The position numbers and the translations under genes are program-made. A stretch of DNA of 64,000 nucleotides, from contig CBDCVJ010000038.1 in the NCBI GenBank assembly GCA_965222975.1, positions 1 through 64,000 on the forward strand, written 5' to 3'. This document shows positions 1 to 8,879 of the stretch, piece after piece; the first letter of the stretch is position 1, and each line of letters begins with the position of its first letter. Below the pieces are notes generated by a model, which worked only from the letters and a program-made list of their open reading frames with translations, did not search any database and was not told the origin of the DNA. Source of the DNA: UBA6168 sp965222975. GTDB taxonomy: Bacteria > Bacteroidota > Bacteroidia > Chitinophagales > Saprospiraceae.

Positions 1-3000
1 ACTCGAATTGGACATATTGATCCAAGATGATCCATTATTTACAGAATACTGCCACCTGTACTGTACAGTACCAGTTCCATCATTTGCCGTTTCTACTTCA
101 AAACATACTGGCGTACCAGAACAAGCTGTTGTATCATCAGGCATATTGGTGAAATAAATCTCACCTTGAACATCAAACTGTGCATAGTCAGAGTAAATAG
201 TATCACAATAAGGTGTCCATGCTTTCAGGCGGATTCGGTCTCCATTCAGATCAAAACCAACTGTATCATAAGTGATAGTCGTTGAGGTTGCACCTGAAAT
301 GGTGTAATCACCTCCATTGGATAAATCAGTATAAGTGCCTCCATTATCATCGCTTATCTGCCATTGGTAACTAATCGGTGCCAAACCAGCGTTTACAGCT
401 TGGGCAGTGAAAGTAACTTGATTGCCCTCACATTCCGTGGTGTCCTCTGGCATGGTAACCCACGTCAGTGGTCCTTCCAAGAACAAGGTCGCAGCATTTG
501 AGATCAAAGTATCACAGAACTCAGACCAGATTAAAACACGGAATTGGTTGTTGTCCCTGCCTGCAGTTTCGATTACACTCAGGCTATCGGTTTTTACACC
601 ATTAACACCTTCACCCGGCGGAATTGAAGTAGTCAACCCACCTTGAAGGTTAGACCATGTAGCACCATTATCAGTACTTTCCTGCCATTGGTATTGAATG
701 TAATTCTCATTGGTAATATCCAAAGAAGAGTTCAGGATATCTACCGTAAAGAGTACTGGGTCTTCGGAACATTCAGTGGTATCCACTGGCTGTGTGGTAA
801 TAGAAACCGGCCCTTGTACCGTTAAACATCCGGGGTCAGTATAAACCCTTGAACACTCAGTAGTATAGAAACCAAGGCGGTAACACAAGCCATAAAGATT
901 TGCAACAGAAGAAATATTCAATGTCGTTGTATTGAAACCTGAATAAACACCACCTGACATCACACCGTCAACATCTGTCCAGTTCAAGCCATCGCTTGAT
1001 ACCTGCCACTGTTGTGAAAAAGTACCAAATGTACCTACATCGGCAGCAGCAGTGAAAGAAGCAGCATCATTGTAACACAATTCCACGTCATCTGGTTGGT
1101 CGGTCACTGTGATAGGTCCTTCTACAATCAGTTGTGCAGAACTGGTGTAAGTGAAACCACAATCGCTGGTCGTTGCTTCCAAACGGTAGTAAAGTTCATG
1201 TAAACCTGCTACGTCAGAGATCAACAGCGTTTCTGTATTAGCGCCTCCATAAATACCTCCTGAAACAGGGTTGAAGTTAACATTATCCGCACTGACTTGC
1301 CATTGGTAAGTAACAATCGCAGAGGTGTCACCACCATTTAAGATGTCCGCAGTAAAGATCACTTCCTCTCCAGAACAGATCGTATCATTCACTGGATCCA
1401 ACCCTACAGACAATGGACCTTCAACCAATAGTCTGGCCTCCGTAGATGGAATATCAATACAGTCAGTAGCAGCTGCCACGGCACGATACCAATGATACTG
1501 CAGGCCAGTTGCATCATGGATCGTCAATGTATCACAACCGTTCGACATCGGTACGCCGTTGGAACTATGATCATAATTGGCATCTGCCCCAATCTGGAGG
1601 GAGTCCCAAGTAGCTCCATTATCAGTTGAGTATTCCCAATAGTAGTAAAATTGTCCTTGAGGGATCGTCGCACAGGCTACAATGATGGTATCATTGCCTG
1701 CACATACTTGGATGTCAACTGCGGTTGGCTCCTGCGTGAAAGTAATCTCACCACTTACGTCCAACAAAGCACTATTGGAATAAACGATTGAACAAGTACC
1801 CGTTTGGATGCGGATACGGTAGCGGTTGCTGTCCAATCCTTCCACATTGGTGATAACAAGAGTATCAGTTGCATTGGAAGCTGTATCAACATCCGTGATA
1901 CCATTGTATACACCAGCACCATTAGAAATGTCGTTCCAAGTAGCCCCGTCATCTGTTGAAACCTCCCAGAAGGTAGTTGAAATGCCCCCTCCAGGGTTGG
2001 TATAGTCTGCAATGAAGAAGACTTCGCCACCAGCACAATTGGAAACATCGTCTGGGTGGTTGGTCACGGTAAGTGGCCCTTCAACGTCCATAGTGGCAGC
2101 ATCGGTAAATATCCTGACACAAGTAGCCGTATAAATAGCCATCCTGAATTGCCAACCATCCATGTTTACATCAACATTATTTACCGTTAAATTAGGCGTA
2201 GTTTCATTGCTGTAGGTTACGCCAGCAGGCTCAAAGCCAGAAGGCACATCCAACCAGCCATTTGTTCCATCATTCACTTGCCATTGATACAGCATAACAC
2301 CATCGCCTGGATTAACCCCAGTTGCTGAGAAAGGAGCATTTGAGTTATCGCAGACGATAAAATCAACTGGATTAGTTCCCACTGAAAGCGGACCCTCCAC
2401 ATCCAAGCAAGCTTGTGCTGAATAGACTGTATCACAGACATCCGTCCATATCTTCATTCGGTAGCAATTATCATCAAGCCCTGCGACAGGGTTTATGCTC
2501 AATACATCGGTATCAGAGTTATCATAAGGTGATCCGTCATCCAAGTCGTACCAAGTAGTTCCATTATCCTGCGACTCTTGCCACTTATAGTAAATAGTTC
2601 CAGATAATCCTGAATTCAGTGCTGTAGAAGAAAATGTCACACCGTCTTCGGAACATTCAGTTATTGCTACTGGATCCGCCGTAATAGAAATTGGCCCATG
2701 TACGTCAATGCTTATGCCACCAAACAGCGAATCTGGATCAATGGCACAAAGGAATGAGTCAATTACATTAGTTAATGTATAGACTGTTGTAGCTGTTGGC
2801 ACTACTTTGATGGTATCACCACTAACATAGTTGACGATGTTGGAATCAACACTTCCATCATTCAATACAACTGTATAAGGTGACCATCCGCCTTCAATGG
2901 TAACAACCAAATAAGCAGTATCAATCACATCACCACCACAAATTGCATCAAATCCGCTTACATAATCAAGCGTTGCGGTTTCCACATGGATCGGATCACA

Positions 3001-3672
3001 GGGATCACATATATCCGATGAATCCACCCCAGGATCAAATACACCGTTACCGTTGGTATCCTCAAATGCGTTCAAGATGCCATCACTATCACAATCGTGA
3101 CAGCTCCAGGCAGACGGTGCATAGTTGTCTGAATAGTTGTAAAAGGTAATACCTGAGCCACCAAATTGGATAACTGACAGGTCGTTACCTGGGTTAGAGT
3201 TTACTGAGTTTGCAGGACAAAATGGATCTGATTCCGTTGGGGTCCCACAATCTATCAAATAGATGGAATCTGGACACGGCTCATCCCTATCGAAGGTAAA
3301 AAGCAAAGTTTCGACACCATTTGTATAATAGATAGGATGTGTCGGTTCAGCAGTCTGAAGGCCAAATGACACATATTGCCTTGTAGGATTTTCTGTCGGA
3401 GCATCAACTGTTCCATTCGCAGATGTCCAAAGACCACTTACGCTGGTCAACCCCGACCAGGCATAACCTGAAGGCATAACCACCGTAACCTGACCCGAAC
3501 CAGTAATGGTCGTTGAGTCAGGTGAAACACCAACTGGTGTCACATAGACACCCCAAGTATCCTCATCAATGAGTTGTAGCTTCATTTCAAGCTGTGCAAA
3601 AGCCGAGCTGAACCCCAACACCATGAACGATACAAAAGGTATCAGTTTAAGGTAAATGTTGGATTTGTACAT
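1..3672 (-). CDS. Large secreted surface protein with tandem Ig-like repeats (partial, C-terminus beyond left edge)
   Basis: An open frame of 1224 codons starts at the ATG at 3672 and runs off the left edge without a stop. It opens with a signal peptide (MYKSNIYLKLIPFVSFMVLG, then SSAFAQ). An N-terminal region of about 170 residues follows, then an acidic calcium-loop-like stretch (DSDGILNAFEDTNGNG) resembling thrombospondin type-3 or EF-hand loops. After that come nine Ig-like repeats of about 100-113 residues, the last one cut by the edge. Each begins near EGPLSV or QGPVSI, carries an early Cys (TECSED, ELCYND, TICSGE) and a YQWQ-x-S-D-G/N-G-x-x-W core, and ends with a second Cys in a strand such as CYRLGFYTTEC. 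This is the usual build of Bacteroidota adhesin-like proteins exported by T9SS, but the expected C-terminal sorting domain lies outside the window. Ligand unknown. Family assignment is confident, function is not. Confidence 0.85.
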   Translation of the reverse strand, partial: MYKSNIYLKLIPFVSFMVLGFSSAFAQLEMKLQLIDEDTWGVYVTPVGVSPDSTTITGSGQVTVVMPSGYAWSGLTSVSGLWTSANGTVDAPTENPTRQYVSFGLQTAEPTHPIYYTNGVETLLFTFDRDEPCPDSIYLIDCGTPTESDPFCPANSVNSNPGNDLSVIQFGGSGITFYNYSDNYAPSAWSCHDCDSDGILNAFEDTNGNGVFDPGVDSSDICDPCDPIHVETATLDYVSGFDAICGGDVIDTAYLVVTIEGGWSPYTVVLNDGSVDSNIVNYVSGDTIKVVPTATTVYTLTNVIDSFLCAIDPDSLFGGISIDVHGPISITADPVAITECSEDGVTFSSTALNSGLSGTIYYKWQESQDNGTTWYDLDDGSPYDNSDTDVLSINPVAGLDDNCYRMKIWTDVCDTVYSAQACLDVEGPLSVGTNPVDFIVCDNSNAPFSATGVNPGDGVMLYQWQVNDGTNGWLDVPSGFEPAGVTYSNETTPNLTVNNVDVNMDGWQFRMAIYTATCVRIFTDAATMDVEGPLTVTNHPDDVSNCAGGEVFFIADYTNPGGGISTTFWEVSTDDGATWNDISNGAGVYNGITDVDTASNATDTLVITNVEGLDSNRYRIRIQTGTCSIVYSNSALLDVSGEITFTQEPTAVDIQVCAGNDTIIVACATIPQGQFYYYWEYSTDNGATWDSLQIGADANYDHSSNGVPMSNGCDTLTIHDATGLQYHWYRAVAAATDCIDIPSTEARLLVEGPLSVGLDPVNDTICSGEEVIFTADILNGGDTSAIVTYQWQVSADNVNFNPVSGGIYGGANTETLLISDVAGLHELYYRLEATTSDCGFTYTSSAQLIVEGPITVTDQPDDVELCYNDAASFTAAADVGTFGTFSQQWQVSSDGLNWTDVDGVMSGGVYSGFNTTTLNISSVANLYGLCYRLGFYTTECSRVYTDPGCLTVQGPVSITTQPVDTTECSEDPVLFTVDILNSSLDITNENYIQYQWQESTDNGATWSNLQGGLTTSIPPGEGVNGVKTDSLSVIETAGRDNNQFRVLIWSEFCDTLISNAATLFLEGPLTWVTMPEDTTECEGNQVTFTAQAVNAGLAPISYQWQISDDNGGTYTDLSNGGDYTISGATSTTITYDTVGFDLNGDRIRLKAWTPYCDTIYSDYAQFDVQGEIYFTNMPDDTTACSGTPVCFEVETANDGTGTVQYRWQYSVNNGSSWINMSNSS

Positions 3673-4509
3673 AATTTTCTTTTTTTTAATTGATTTAGTT
3701 ATGTGGACTGAAAAAAATGATTACAAAATAGGTGGGAGGGATCAGAAGGAGGTATAGTGAAAAAGGGCATTTCTCCCGACTTGCGTCGGGGAGAAGGCTG
3801 CCCGAAAAAAACACTATAAACCCAAAATTTCTTTATATATATTCATTGAAAATCTTCATTTCCAATTATTAAATTTTATCGATAATTCCCGCTAATAATT
3901 ACTGAAGACTTTGGCCCGTCAATTCAGTTTAAAGCAGAACAAGCATGACAAGTCCTACCCAACAGCTTGCAGATGTGTTGTGGTAAGGGAGGTATTTATA
4001 TATTGATTCAGGAAACTTGAAATGCGGTCAATCCTTTTGGCATCCAATGGGGTTTAGGGTCGAGTTCCTGAAATTTAAAAGAGTAAAAACAATAAGGGAA
4101 CGCCAGACCAGGCGCATGTTTTTAAATATGGAAGAGAAGTAAAATTGCTTCATCTCAAATATTTGTTCAAGTTTTGTCAAATGCCCAAAAGGCATTTATT
4201 TTAGTCAATCAATTAGGGGAAAGAGAAATCAGGTGGGAGGAAAACTTAGGGAAGTCGAAAAAGTGTTTGGCAATTCTTATGCCAGAATTCAGGTTGAGAA
4301 GTGGTTATAACCTAACATATAAATTTTTGGTGACAATAAATATTACCCTAAATATTAAGTTTGGTAGAGCTTCTAAATTCTATAACTTTAATCTATCCAT
4401 TTTTTTTAAGCTAATTTAGCGGTCATCACCAAAAGCAGTACCCTGTTCAATGGAATCCTTGTATAAAGAAAATTTGGAAGGGTAATCTGTTTCTATCAAC
4501 GTACAAATC
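3673..4509. other. Intergenic region without a convincing gene
   Basis: This AT-rich stretch separates two divergent genes. Near 3770-3793 there is a short imperfect hairpin (TCTCCCGAC against GTCGGGGAGA). A frame of 81 codons at 4174-4419 has no recognisable domain, an odd composition and a Lys/Phe/Asn-rich tail typical of chance translation of AT-rich DNA, so I do not call it a gene. No RNA gene was recognised. Confidence 0.5.
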
Positions 4510-4845
4510 ATGACAACAGAAGAAATACAGCATTTTCACGAGAAGCTCCTTTCCGAAAAGGAAAAAATAGAAGATGAGATCAAAACTTTAGAAGACAAAA
4601 CCCAGCCTATTTCGCCTGAAAATTCCCTAGGTAGAATTTCCCGTATGGATGCCATCAACAGCAAAGGGGTAGCAGAATTTTCGCTGAGGGAAGCAGGGCG
4701 ACGCCTCAATGCGGTCAATGTGTGGTTGTCAAAATACGGTACCGATGCTTTTGGCAAATGTGCCCGTTGTAAAAACGAAATCCCTTTCAAACGTTTAATG
4801 TTCATGCCACAAAGTTTGAAATGCATGCATTGTGCGAACAAATAA
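4510..4845 (+). CDS. DksA/TraR family zinc-finger protein
   Basis: The product has 111 residues. The N-terminal half is a charged helical hairpin (about residues 5-80), as in DksA/TraR proteins, with the conserved segment LGRISRMDAINSKGVAE. The C-terminus carries a four-cysteine zinc finger, CARC and CMHC, separated by about 18 residues including IPFKRLMFMPQS. Members of the family bind the RNA polymerase secondary channel and modify transcription, often with ppGpp. The short length and the RxxRMDAI segment fit the small TraR/YbiI-like branch better than full-length DksA. It stands alone in front of the candidate copper cluster, and I see no clear operon link. The acidic residues at the helical tip that decide DksA-like activity cannot be judged from sequence alone. 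Confidence 0.85.
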   Translation: MTTEEIQHFHEKLLSEKEKIEDEIKTLEDKTQPISPENSLGRISRMDAINSKGVAEFSLREAGRRLNAVNVWLSKYGTDAFGKCARCKNEIPFKRLMFMPQSLKCMHCANK

Positions 4846-4930
4846 AATCCACTTGTCCTTAAACCGACTTTCCTCCAGAGTTTATTTGTCATATAAAAAC
4901 CATAATGAGCAAAGAGTGATTTATCTCACT

Positions 4931-4960
4931 TTGCTGGTACTATTCACAAGATTACATTTG
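4931..4960 (+). promoter_or_regulatory. Bacteroidota-type promoter (-33 TTG, -7 TACATTTG)
   Basis: TTG at 4931-4933 is followed after exactly 19 bases by TACATTTG at 4953-4960. This matches the Bacteroidota primary sigma consensus TTG-N19-TAnnTTTG. The ATG of the next gene is at 4970, so the predicted transcript would have almost no 5' leader. Confidence 0.6.
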
Positions 4961-4969
4961 TAGTCTTGC

Positions 4970-5359
4970 ATGAATAAATTTCTTGTCATATTTTTATCAA
5001 TTTCCATTATATTTTACTCGCTGAACAATGGAGTGTCCTATATTTTATTTAAAATAAATCAAAGTGAAATCATAGAGTTATTTTGCATAAATAAAAATAA
5101 GCCAGAGCTAAAATGCCACGGAAAATGTTTTTTAAAAAAACAATTAGAAGAAAATAGTAATAACAACCATCCAACTTCTCCTTTCACAAATACAGATGAA
5201 GTTTTTAAGATAAATTATTTTACACCACATATTGTTTTTCATCCAATTAACCTTTTGACATTAAATGTAAACCAAAATTTTGATATAATATACTTTACAT
5301 TTCAAGAACACAACTCCAGTATTTTCAGGCCACCTATTGTTCTAAATCGGATTACCTAA
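4970..5359 (+). CDS. Small membrane-anchored or exported protein with a CxGKC motif, unknown function
   Basis: The product has 129 residues. An N-terminal hydrophobic segment (residues 3-30) is a signal anchor or signal peptide. It is followed by a cysteine-bearing stretch, LFCINKNKPELKCHGKCFLKK, of which CINK, KC and GKC supply three cysteines and a histidine. Similar small proteins occur in Bacteroidota beside metal-related loci, but I cannot name a characterised family. The Cys/His content and its place at the head of the cluster with the HYC_CC_PP, MbnP-like and diheme peroxidase genes suggest metal binding in the envelope (inference). A good promoter lies directly upstream, and a palindromic element separates it from the next gene. 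The remainder is low in charge and rich in Asn, Ile and Phe. Confidence 0.65.
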   Translation: MNKFLVIFLSISIIFYSLNNGVSYILFKINQSEIIELFCINKNKPELKCHGKCFLKKQLEENSNNNHPTSPFTNTDEVFKINYFTPHIVFHPINLLTLNVNQNFDIIYFTFQEHNSSIFRPPIVLNRIT

Positions 5360-5361
5360 TT

Positions 5362-5472
5362 CTACTTTGTCACTTTAAAAAAATGTTAATAAGTGTCCGA
5401 TGTATTACATGCCCGAGAGTGAAAATCCCAGGCCTGAAAACGAATCGTTGTATTTCTAAAGTGACAAAGTAG
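5362..5472. repeat. Short palindrome-ended intergenic element (family A, diverged)
   Basis: CTACTTTGTCACTTTA (5362-5377) and its exact reverse complement (5457-5472) bound a 111-bp segment. The segment contains GGCCTGAAAACG, the same internal word found in the long elements at 29.2 and 43.1 kb, whose ends have the related sequence CTACCGTACACTTTTT. It is probably a shortened, diverged member of that family; membership is inference. Confidence 0.5.
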
Positions 5473-5609
5473 TACTAATTATCTGACCAAATTTTTGTGT
5501 TTGTAAAAAATACCCGCAAAGAAAAATGAACTTTCAATAAAATGGGTGGAATATAAGTATCTGCAAAATTATTTTTTGCGAACACATTTTTTTAAAGGAA
5601 TTAAATAAA

Positions 5610-6026
5610 ATGAAAAATATATTTTTAATCAGCCACATCCTTGGACTCTTTTTTTTAACAGCATGCAGCGATAATGATGCTAAACCGACAAGGTACAGTT
5701 TGGTTATTTTATCACCCGATACTTCCAATAAATTCGTTGGAGACAGTATTCATATTCACGTTGATTTTACTGACAATACCGATGACGTTGTGCATCATGC
5801 AAACGTCAGGATTTATAATAAAGCCACAGGTCAAGAGTTATTCAGTGGACCAGCTGACGACCATGTAAATCAATCATTGAATTTTTCCTTTCATGACGAT
5901 TTATGGCTGGATTCCAATAAAGTGGAAGCCCACTCAGATTGGGTTTTAGTAGGAAAAGTATGGGCCGAAACTTCGGGAGTAGACGAAGTGAAAGATTCAA
6001 TTGAGTTTCACGTCCACCCCAAGTAG
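5610..6026 (+). CDS. Putative lipoprotein in the copper-associated cluster
   Basis: The product has 138 residues and starts with a lipoprotein signal peptide: a hydrophobic stretch, then the lipobox LTAC with Cys 19, and SDND after the Cys. The mature part is a predicted beta-sandwich rich in Asp, His and Val (FVGDSIHIHVDFTDNTDD, VVHHANVRIYNKATG, WVLVGKVWAETSG). It loosely recalls small His-rich DUF4625-type lipoproteins, but I cannot confirm the family. The many histidines (HIHVD, VHHAN, FHDD, HVHPK) suggest metal contact; this is inference. A strong hairpin with a T-run follows at 6044-6083, so it may be transcribed separately from the genes downstream. Confidence 0.7.
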   Translation: MKNIFLISHILGLFFLTACSDNDAKPTRYSLVILSPDTSNKFVGDSIHIHVDFTDNTDDVVHHANVRIYNKATGQELFSGPADDHVNQSLNFSFHDDLWLDSNKVEAHSDWVLVGKVWAETSGVDEVKDSIEFHVHPK

Positions 6027-6043
6027 AGTTTTGTTTTATGTGC

Positions 6044-6083
6044 TAATTGCGGTTGGGCTATACGACATAGACAACCGCAATTA
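6044..6083 (+). terminator. Rho-independent terminator
   Basis: A perfect 12-bp stem (TAATTGCGGTTG with CAACCGCAATTA) encloses a 16-base loop and is followed by TTTTT. It lies 17 bases after the stop of the lipoprotein gene. Confidence 0.8.
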
Positions 6084-6218
6084 TTTTTCTAAAACATAAG
6101 ACGAGTCTGGCGATAAACAAGAGCGAAGTCCAGACTTCTGCCAAGGTTAAATCAGGAAGTTATTTTTATGCGTTGATAAAAAGAAATTAAATTATAATGT
6201 CGTCTTCCCACCATTTTA

Positions 6219-6226
6219 TATCTTTG
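6219..6226 (+). promoter_or_regulatory. Possible promoter -7 element (TATCTTTG)
   Basis: TATCTTTG matches TAnnTTTG and sits 14 bases before the ATG at 6241. At the expected -33 distance there is ATG rather than TTG, so the match is partial. It would start the HYC_CC_PP/MbnP transcript after the terminator at 6083. Confidence 0.4.
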
Positions 6227-6240
6227 GGGAAATTTCGCTC

Positions 6241-6675
6241 ATGCTATTGCGAGTTTTCCATATCACCCTTGCTGTTATCCTGCTTGTATCAACAACAGGG
6301 TTTTCAGTATTTAGCCACATTTGCAAAAAAAGGGGAGTATTTGTAGGAATATTCCATGTACCGGATAGTTGCTGTTCAAAAAAGAAAAGAGAAACTAAAG
6401 TTTTTTCAGGCAAACGCAATTCAGCACCTCTATCCATCAATAAAATTCCTTGTTGCAAGGACGCCTATTCGTTTTTCAAAGCAGAACTTCAGGCCAATGA
6501 TTTAAATGTTGAGGATAAAATTTCCTCACACGACGATATAGGATTTGGCCACCCCTTTATTTTTCTCGAAAAAACCACCTTATTTGCCAACCACAAAACA
6601 CTCTGTTTTGCATTGTATGAAAATCCTCCCCCTAAAGTGGACATCTATATTTTTGTACAATCCTTCCTCTGTTGA
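6241..6675 (+). CDS. HYC_CC_PP-type small exported protein
   Basis: The product has 144 residues. After an N-terminal hydrophobic helix (about 5-24) come HIC (26-28), a CC pair (44-45), a second CC pair in PCCKDA (71-72) and a proline triplet in YENPPPK near the C-terminus. This order (H-x-C, CC, PP) is the pattern by which NCBI names the HYC_CC_PP family of Bacteroidota. The family has no proven function. The conserved Cys and His suggest transition-metal binding in the periplasm (inference), and here it precedes an MbnP-like protein and two diheme peroxidases. The assignment is by motif pattern only. Confidence 0.7.
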   Translation: MLLRVFHITLAVILLVSTTGFSVFSHICKKRGVFVGIFHVPDSCCSKKKRETKVFSGKRNSAPLSINKIPCCKDAYSFFKAELQANDLNVEDKISSHDDIGFGHPFIFLEKTTLFANHKTLCFALYENPPPKVDIYIFVQSFLC

Positions 6676-6803
6676 TTAATTCCAATCAAGCTCAAGTGCT
6701 ATTTGCTGATCGTTTTTCTCTGTTTATTTCGCTCAACACCCATCTAAGACATGATTGACTATTGTATCAATCGCCAGTTATGCTTAGTCAAATAATTTAA
6801 ATC

Positions 6804-7802
6804 ATGAAAAAAATAATACTCTATTCAATTTTATTTTTCTTTTCTGCTTCAATGTTTGCCCAAAGCAACCAAGTAAAATTTATCATTGACCACCAAGTAG
6901 GCAGCAACCCTCTTATTTCAGGGACAACCCAATTTGAAATTTGGAATGGCAAAAACACAGTGATTGACAGGGCAGAGTTTTATATTTCTGAAATTTCCTT
7001 GACTGATGAAAATGATGTCGAAACTCCCCTAACGGATGTGCATATATTGGTGGACGCATTTAAGAATGAACAAACTTATGATCTAGGAATATGGGATATC
7101 AATTCCGTAAAAACAGTCAAGCTATATGTAGGTGTCGATGAAGCTCATAACCACCTCGACCCAACCACATATCCAGCTGGACACCCACTGGCTCCGCAAA
7201 ACCCTTCCATGCATTGGGGTTGGGCTGCAGGTTACAGGTTCATGGCACTTGAAGGAATGATCGACAACAACGGAGATGGAAATTCCGAAACCATGTACCA
7301 ATACCATAACTTGGGAGATGACCTCTATTTTGGCACAGCACTCAATGGGTTGGCTGTTGCAGAAAATGGCAATTTGGAAATTCGCATCACCCTCGAATAT
7401 TCCAAACTATTTGAAAACCTAAGTATGTCAGGAAATGTCATTCAACATGGCAGTAATCAGCAGAACAAATTGATGTTGGAAAATGCAGTCAACAGCGGAT
7501 TTATGACCATGGAAACTGTATCCAGTGCAAAAGAGGTGAAAGCAAATTCAGCCACCATCCATGCTTTTCCTAACCCTGCTAATCTGACTACACAGCTTTC
7601 TTACGACTTTGAAAATGTTGGTGGAAGTCTGTCCATATCGGTCATAGACATGTTGGGAAGGTCACTAACACAAGAAAAATCCATACCTTCTACTGGGACT
7701 TATATATTGGATACATCACTGTTTCCATCAGGCATCTATCAGGTCGTTTTCCACTATGAAAACAACCTTCTTGCCCGCAAACAAATACAAGTGACCCATT
7801 GA
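6804..7802 (+). CDS. MbnP-like copper-binding protein with C-terminal T9SS sorting domain
   Basis: The product has 332 residues. A signal peptide ends at SMFAQ (about residue 20). Residues 23-240 match the MbnP-like domain: an early FEIWNG/RAEFYISEI region, the HNHLDPTTYP segment and the diagnostic MHWGWAAGYRFMALEG (about 136-151, with W138 and W140). In the studied MbnP/MbnH pair a diheme enzyme oxidises a Trp of MbnP to kynurenine to create a copper site. The Trp-rich motif and the diheme gene directly downstream fit that scheme (inference). Residues about 250-332 form a type A T9SS sorting domain (FPNPANLTTQLSY, SVIDMLGRSL, LFPSGIYQVVF), so the protein is probably secreted or surface-attached. 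Its stop overlaps the start of the next gene, indicating translational coupling. Confidence 0.85.
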   Translation: MKKIILYSILFFFSASMFAQSNQVKFIIDHQVGSNPLISGTTQFEIWNGKNTVIDRAEFYISEISLTDENDVETPLTDVHILVDAFKNEQTYDLGIWDINSVKTVKLYVGVDEAHNHLDPTTYPAGHPLAPQNPSMHWGWAAGYRFMALEGMIDNNGDGNSETMYQYHNLGDDLYFGTALNGLAVAENGNLEIRITLEYSKLFENLSMSGNVIQHGSNQQNKLMLENAVNSGFMTMETVSSAKEVKANSATIHAFPNPANLTTQLSYDFENVGGSLSISVIDMLGRSLTQEKSIPSTGTYILDTSLFPSGIYQVVFHYENNLLARKQIQVTH

Positions 7803-8824
7803 TAAGGAGAGCAACATATTTGTTTTTGTGGATGACTTTGGTAGTTTTTGCCTGTAAAAAGGACTTACCTAGTCCCATGCCCAAAACGGGCCCTTATCCA
7901 TTGAATATGCCTCCGGGGTTTCCAATGCCAGATATCCCGGAGGACAATAAGTTGACATACGAACGAGTGGCCCTTGGCAAAAAATTATTTTTCGATCCCA
8001 TCCTTTCACTTGACAGCACTCGGTCTTGTGCTTCATGCCATGATCCCTCATTGGCTTTTTCGGACAGTGTTGCTTTCAGTTTTGGTATTGAAAAACGATT
8101 GGGCACACGCAACTCGCCTTCTTTGGCGAACGTGGCTTATCAAAAGGCATTGCTACGTGAAGGGGGTGTCCCGACTTTGGAGATGCAGGTGTTGGTTCCG
8201 ATTCAGGAGCATAATGAGTTCGATTTCAATATTGTTGCCGTTGGTGAACGCCTAACCGCATCGTCTGAATACACAAAGATGGCATTAGCTGCTTATGACA
8301 GAAACCCCGACCCTTTTGTGATTACCAGATCAATAGCTGCTTTTGAACGAACGCTCTTGAGTGGGAATTCCAACTTCGATCAGTACTATTTTCAGGGAAA
8401 AGACAACGCATTGTCTGCTTCCCAAAAAAGGGGCATGGGACTTTTTAACAGTGAAAAACTCAATTGCGCCAAATGCCATAGTGATTTTCTTTTTACCAGT
8501 CAAGAATTTGCCAATACTGGCCTCTATCAAGTTTATCCTGATTCAGGGAGAATACGCCTTACGGGCATTGAAACAGACCGGGGCGTTTTCAAAATCCCTT
8601 CACTCAGGAATGTTGCCCTGACAGCACCTTACATGCACGATGGGAGTATCCCTGATCTGCATTCAGTCATCGCCCACTACGAAAGTGGAGGGCATGATCA
8701 CCCTAACAAAAGTGTTTTGATTAAACCTTTTTCACTGACGGAACAGGAAAGGGACGACCTGCTTGAATTCCTCCATTCCCTCACGGATCAAAGTTTTATT
8801 CAAAACCCTGATTTTCAACAATAA
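7799..8824 (+). CDS. MbnH-like diheme cytochrome c peroxidase family lipoprotein
   Basis: The product has 341 residues. It has a lipobox (LVVFAC, Cys 19) and two c-type heme sites, CASCH (77-81) and CAKCH (223-227), with the family segment APYMHDGS near 276-282 that supplies a possible distal Met. This is the bacterial CCP/MauG/MbnH fold. Directly behind an MbnP-like gene it most likely plays the MbnH role, oxidising a Trp of its partner; this is inference. The start is a TTG whose bases overlap the upstream TGA. The next ATG (7831) would leave too little signal peptide before the Cys, so I keep the TTG. The motif LLREGGVPTLEMQ replaces the FWDGRAPSLE of ordinary peroxidases, another sign that it is not a plain H2O2-detoxifying enzyme. 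Confidence 0.85.
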   Translation: MIRRATYLFLWMTLVVFACKKDLPSPMPKTGPYPLNMPPGFPMPDIPEDNKLTYERVALGKKLFFDPILSLDSTRSCASCHDPSLAFSDSVAFSFGIEKRLGTRNSPSLANVAYQKALLREGGVPTLEMQVLVPIQEHNEFDFNIVAVGERLTASSEYTKMALAAYDRNPDPFVITRSIAAFERTLLSGNSNFDQYYFQGKDNALSASQKRGMGLFNSEKLNCAKCHSDFLFTSQEFANTGLYQVYPDSGRIRLTGIETDRGVFKIPSLRNVALTAPYMHDGSIPDLHSVIAHYESGGHDHPNKSVLIKPFSLTEQERDDLLEFLHSLTDQSFIQNPDFQQ

Positions 8825-8879
8825 AGCCTTAGAAAAGTGTAGTCTGACCTTGAAGCTATGGCTTGCTAAATATTTTCCA

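Noticed and set aside
4174..4419. 81-codon frame on the plus strand
   Set aside because: No domain, no ribosome-binding or promoter signal, composition of translated AT-rich spacer, and it lies in a gap that otherwise shows nothing.
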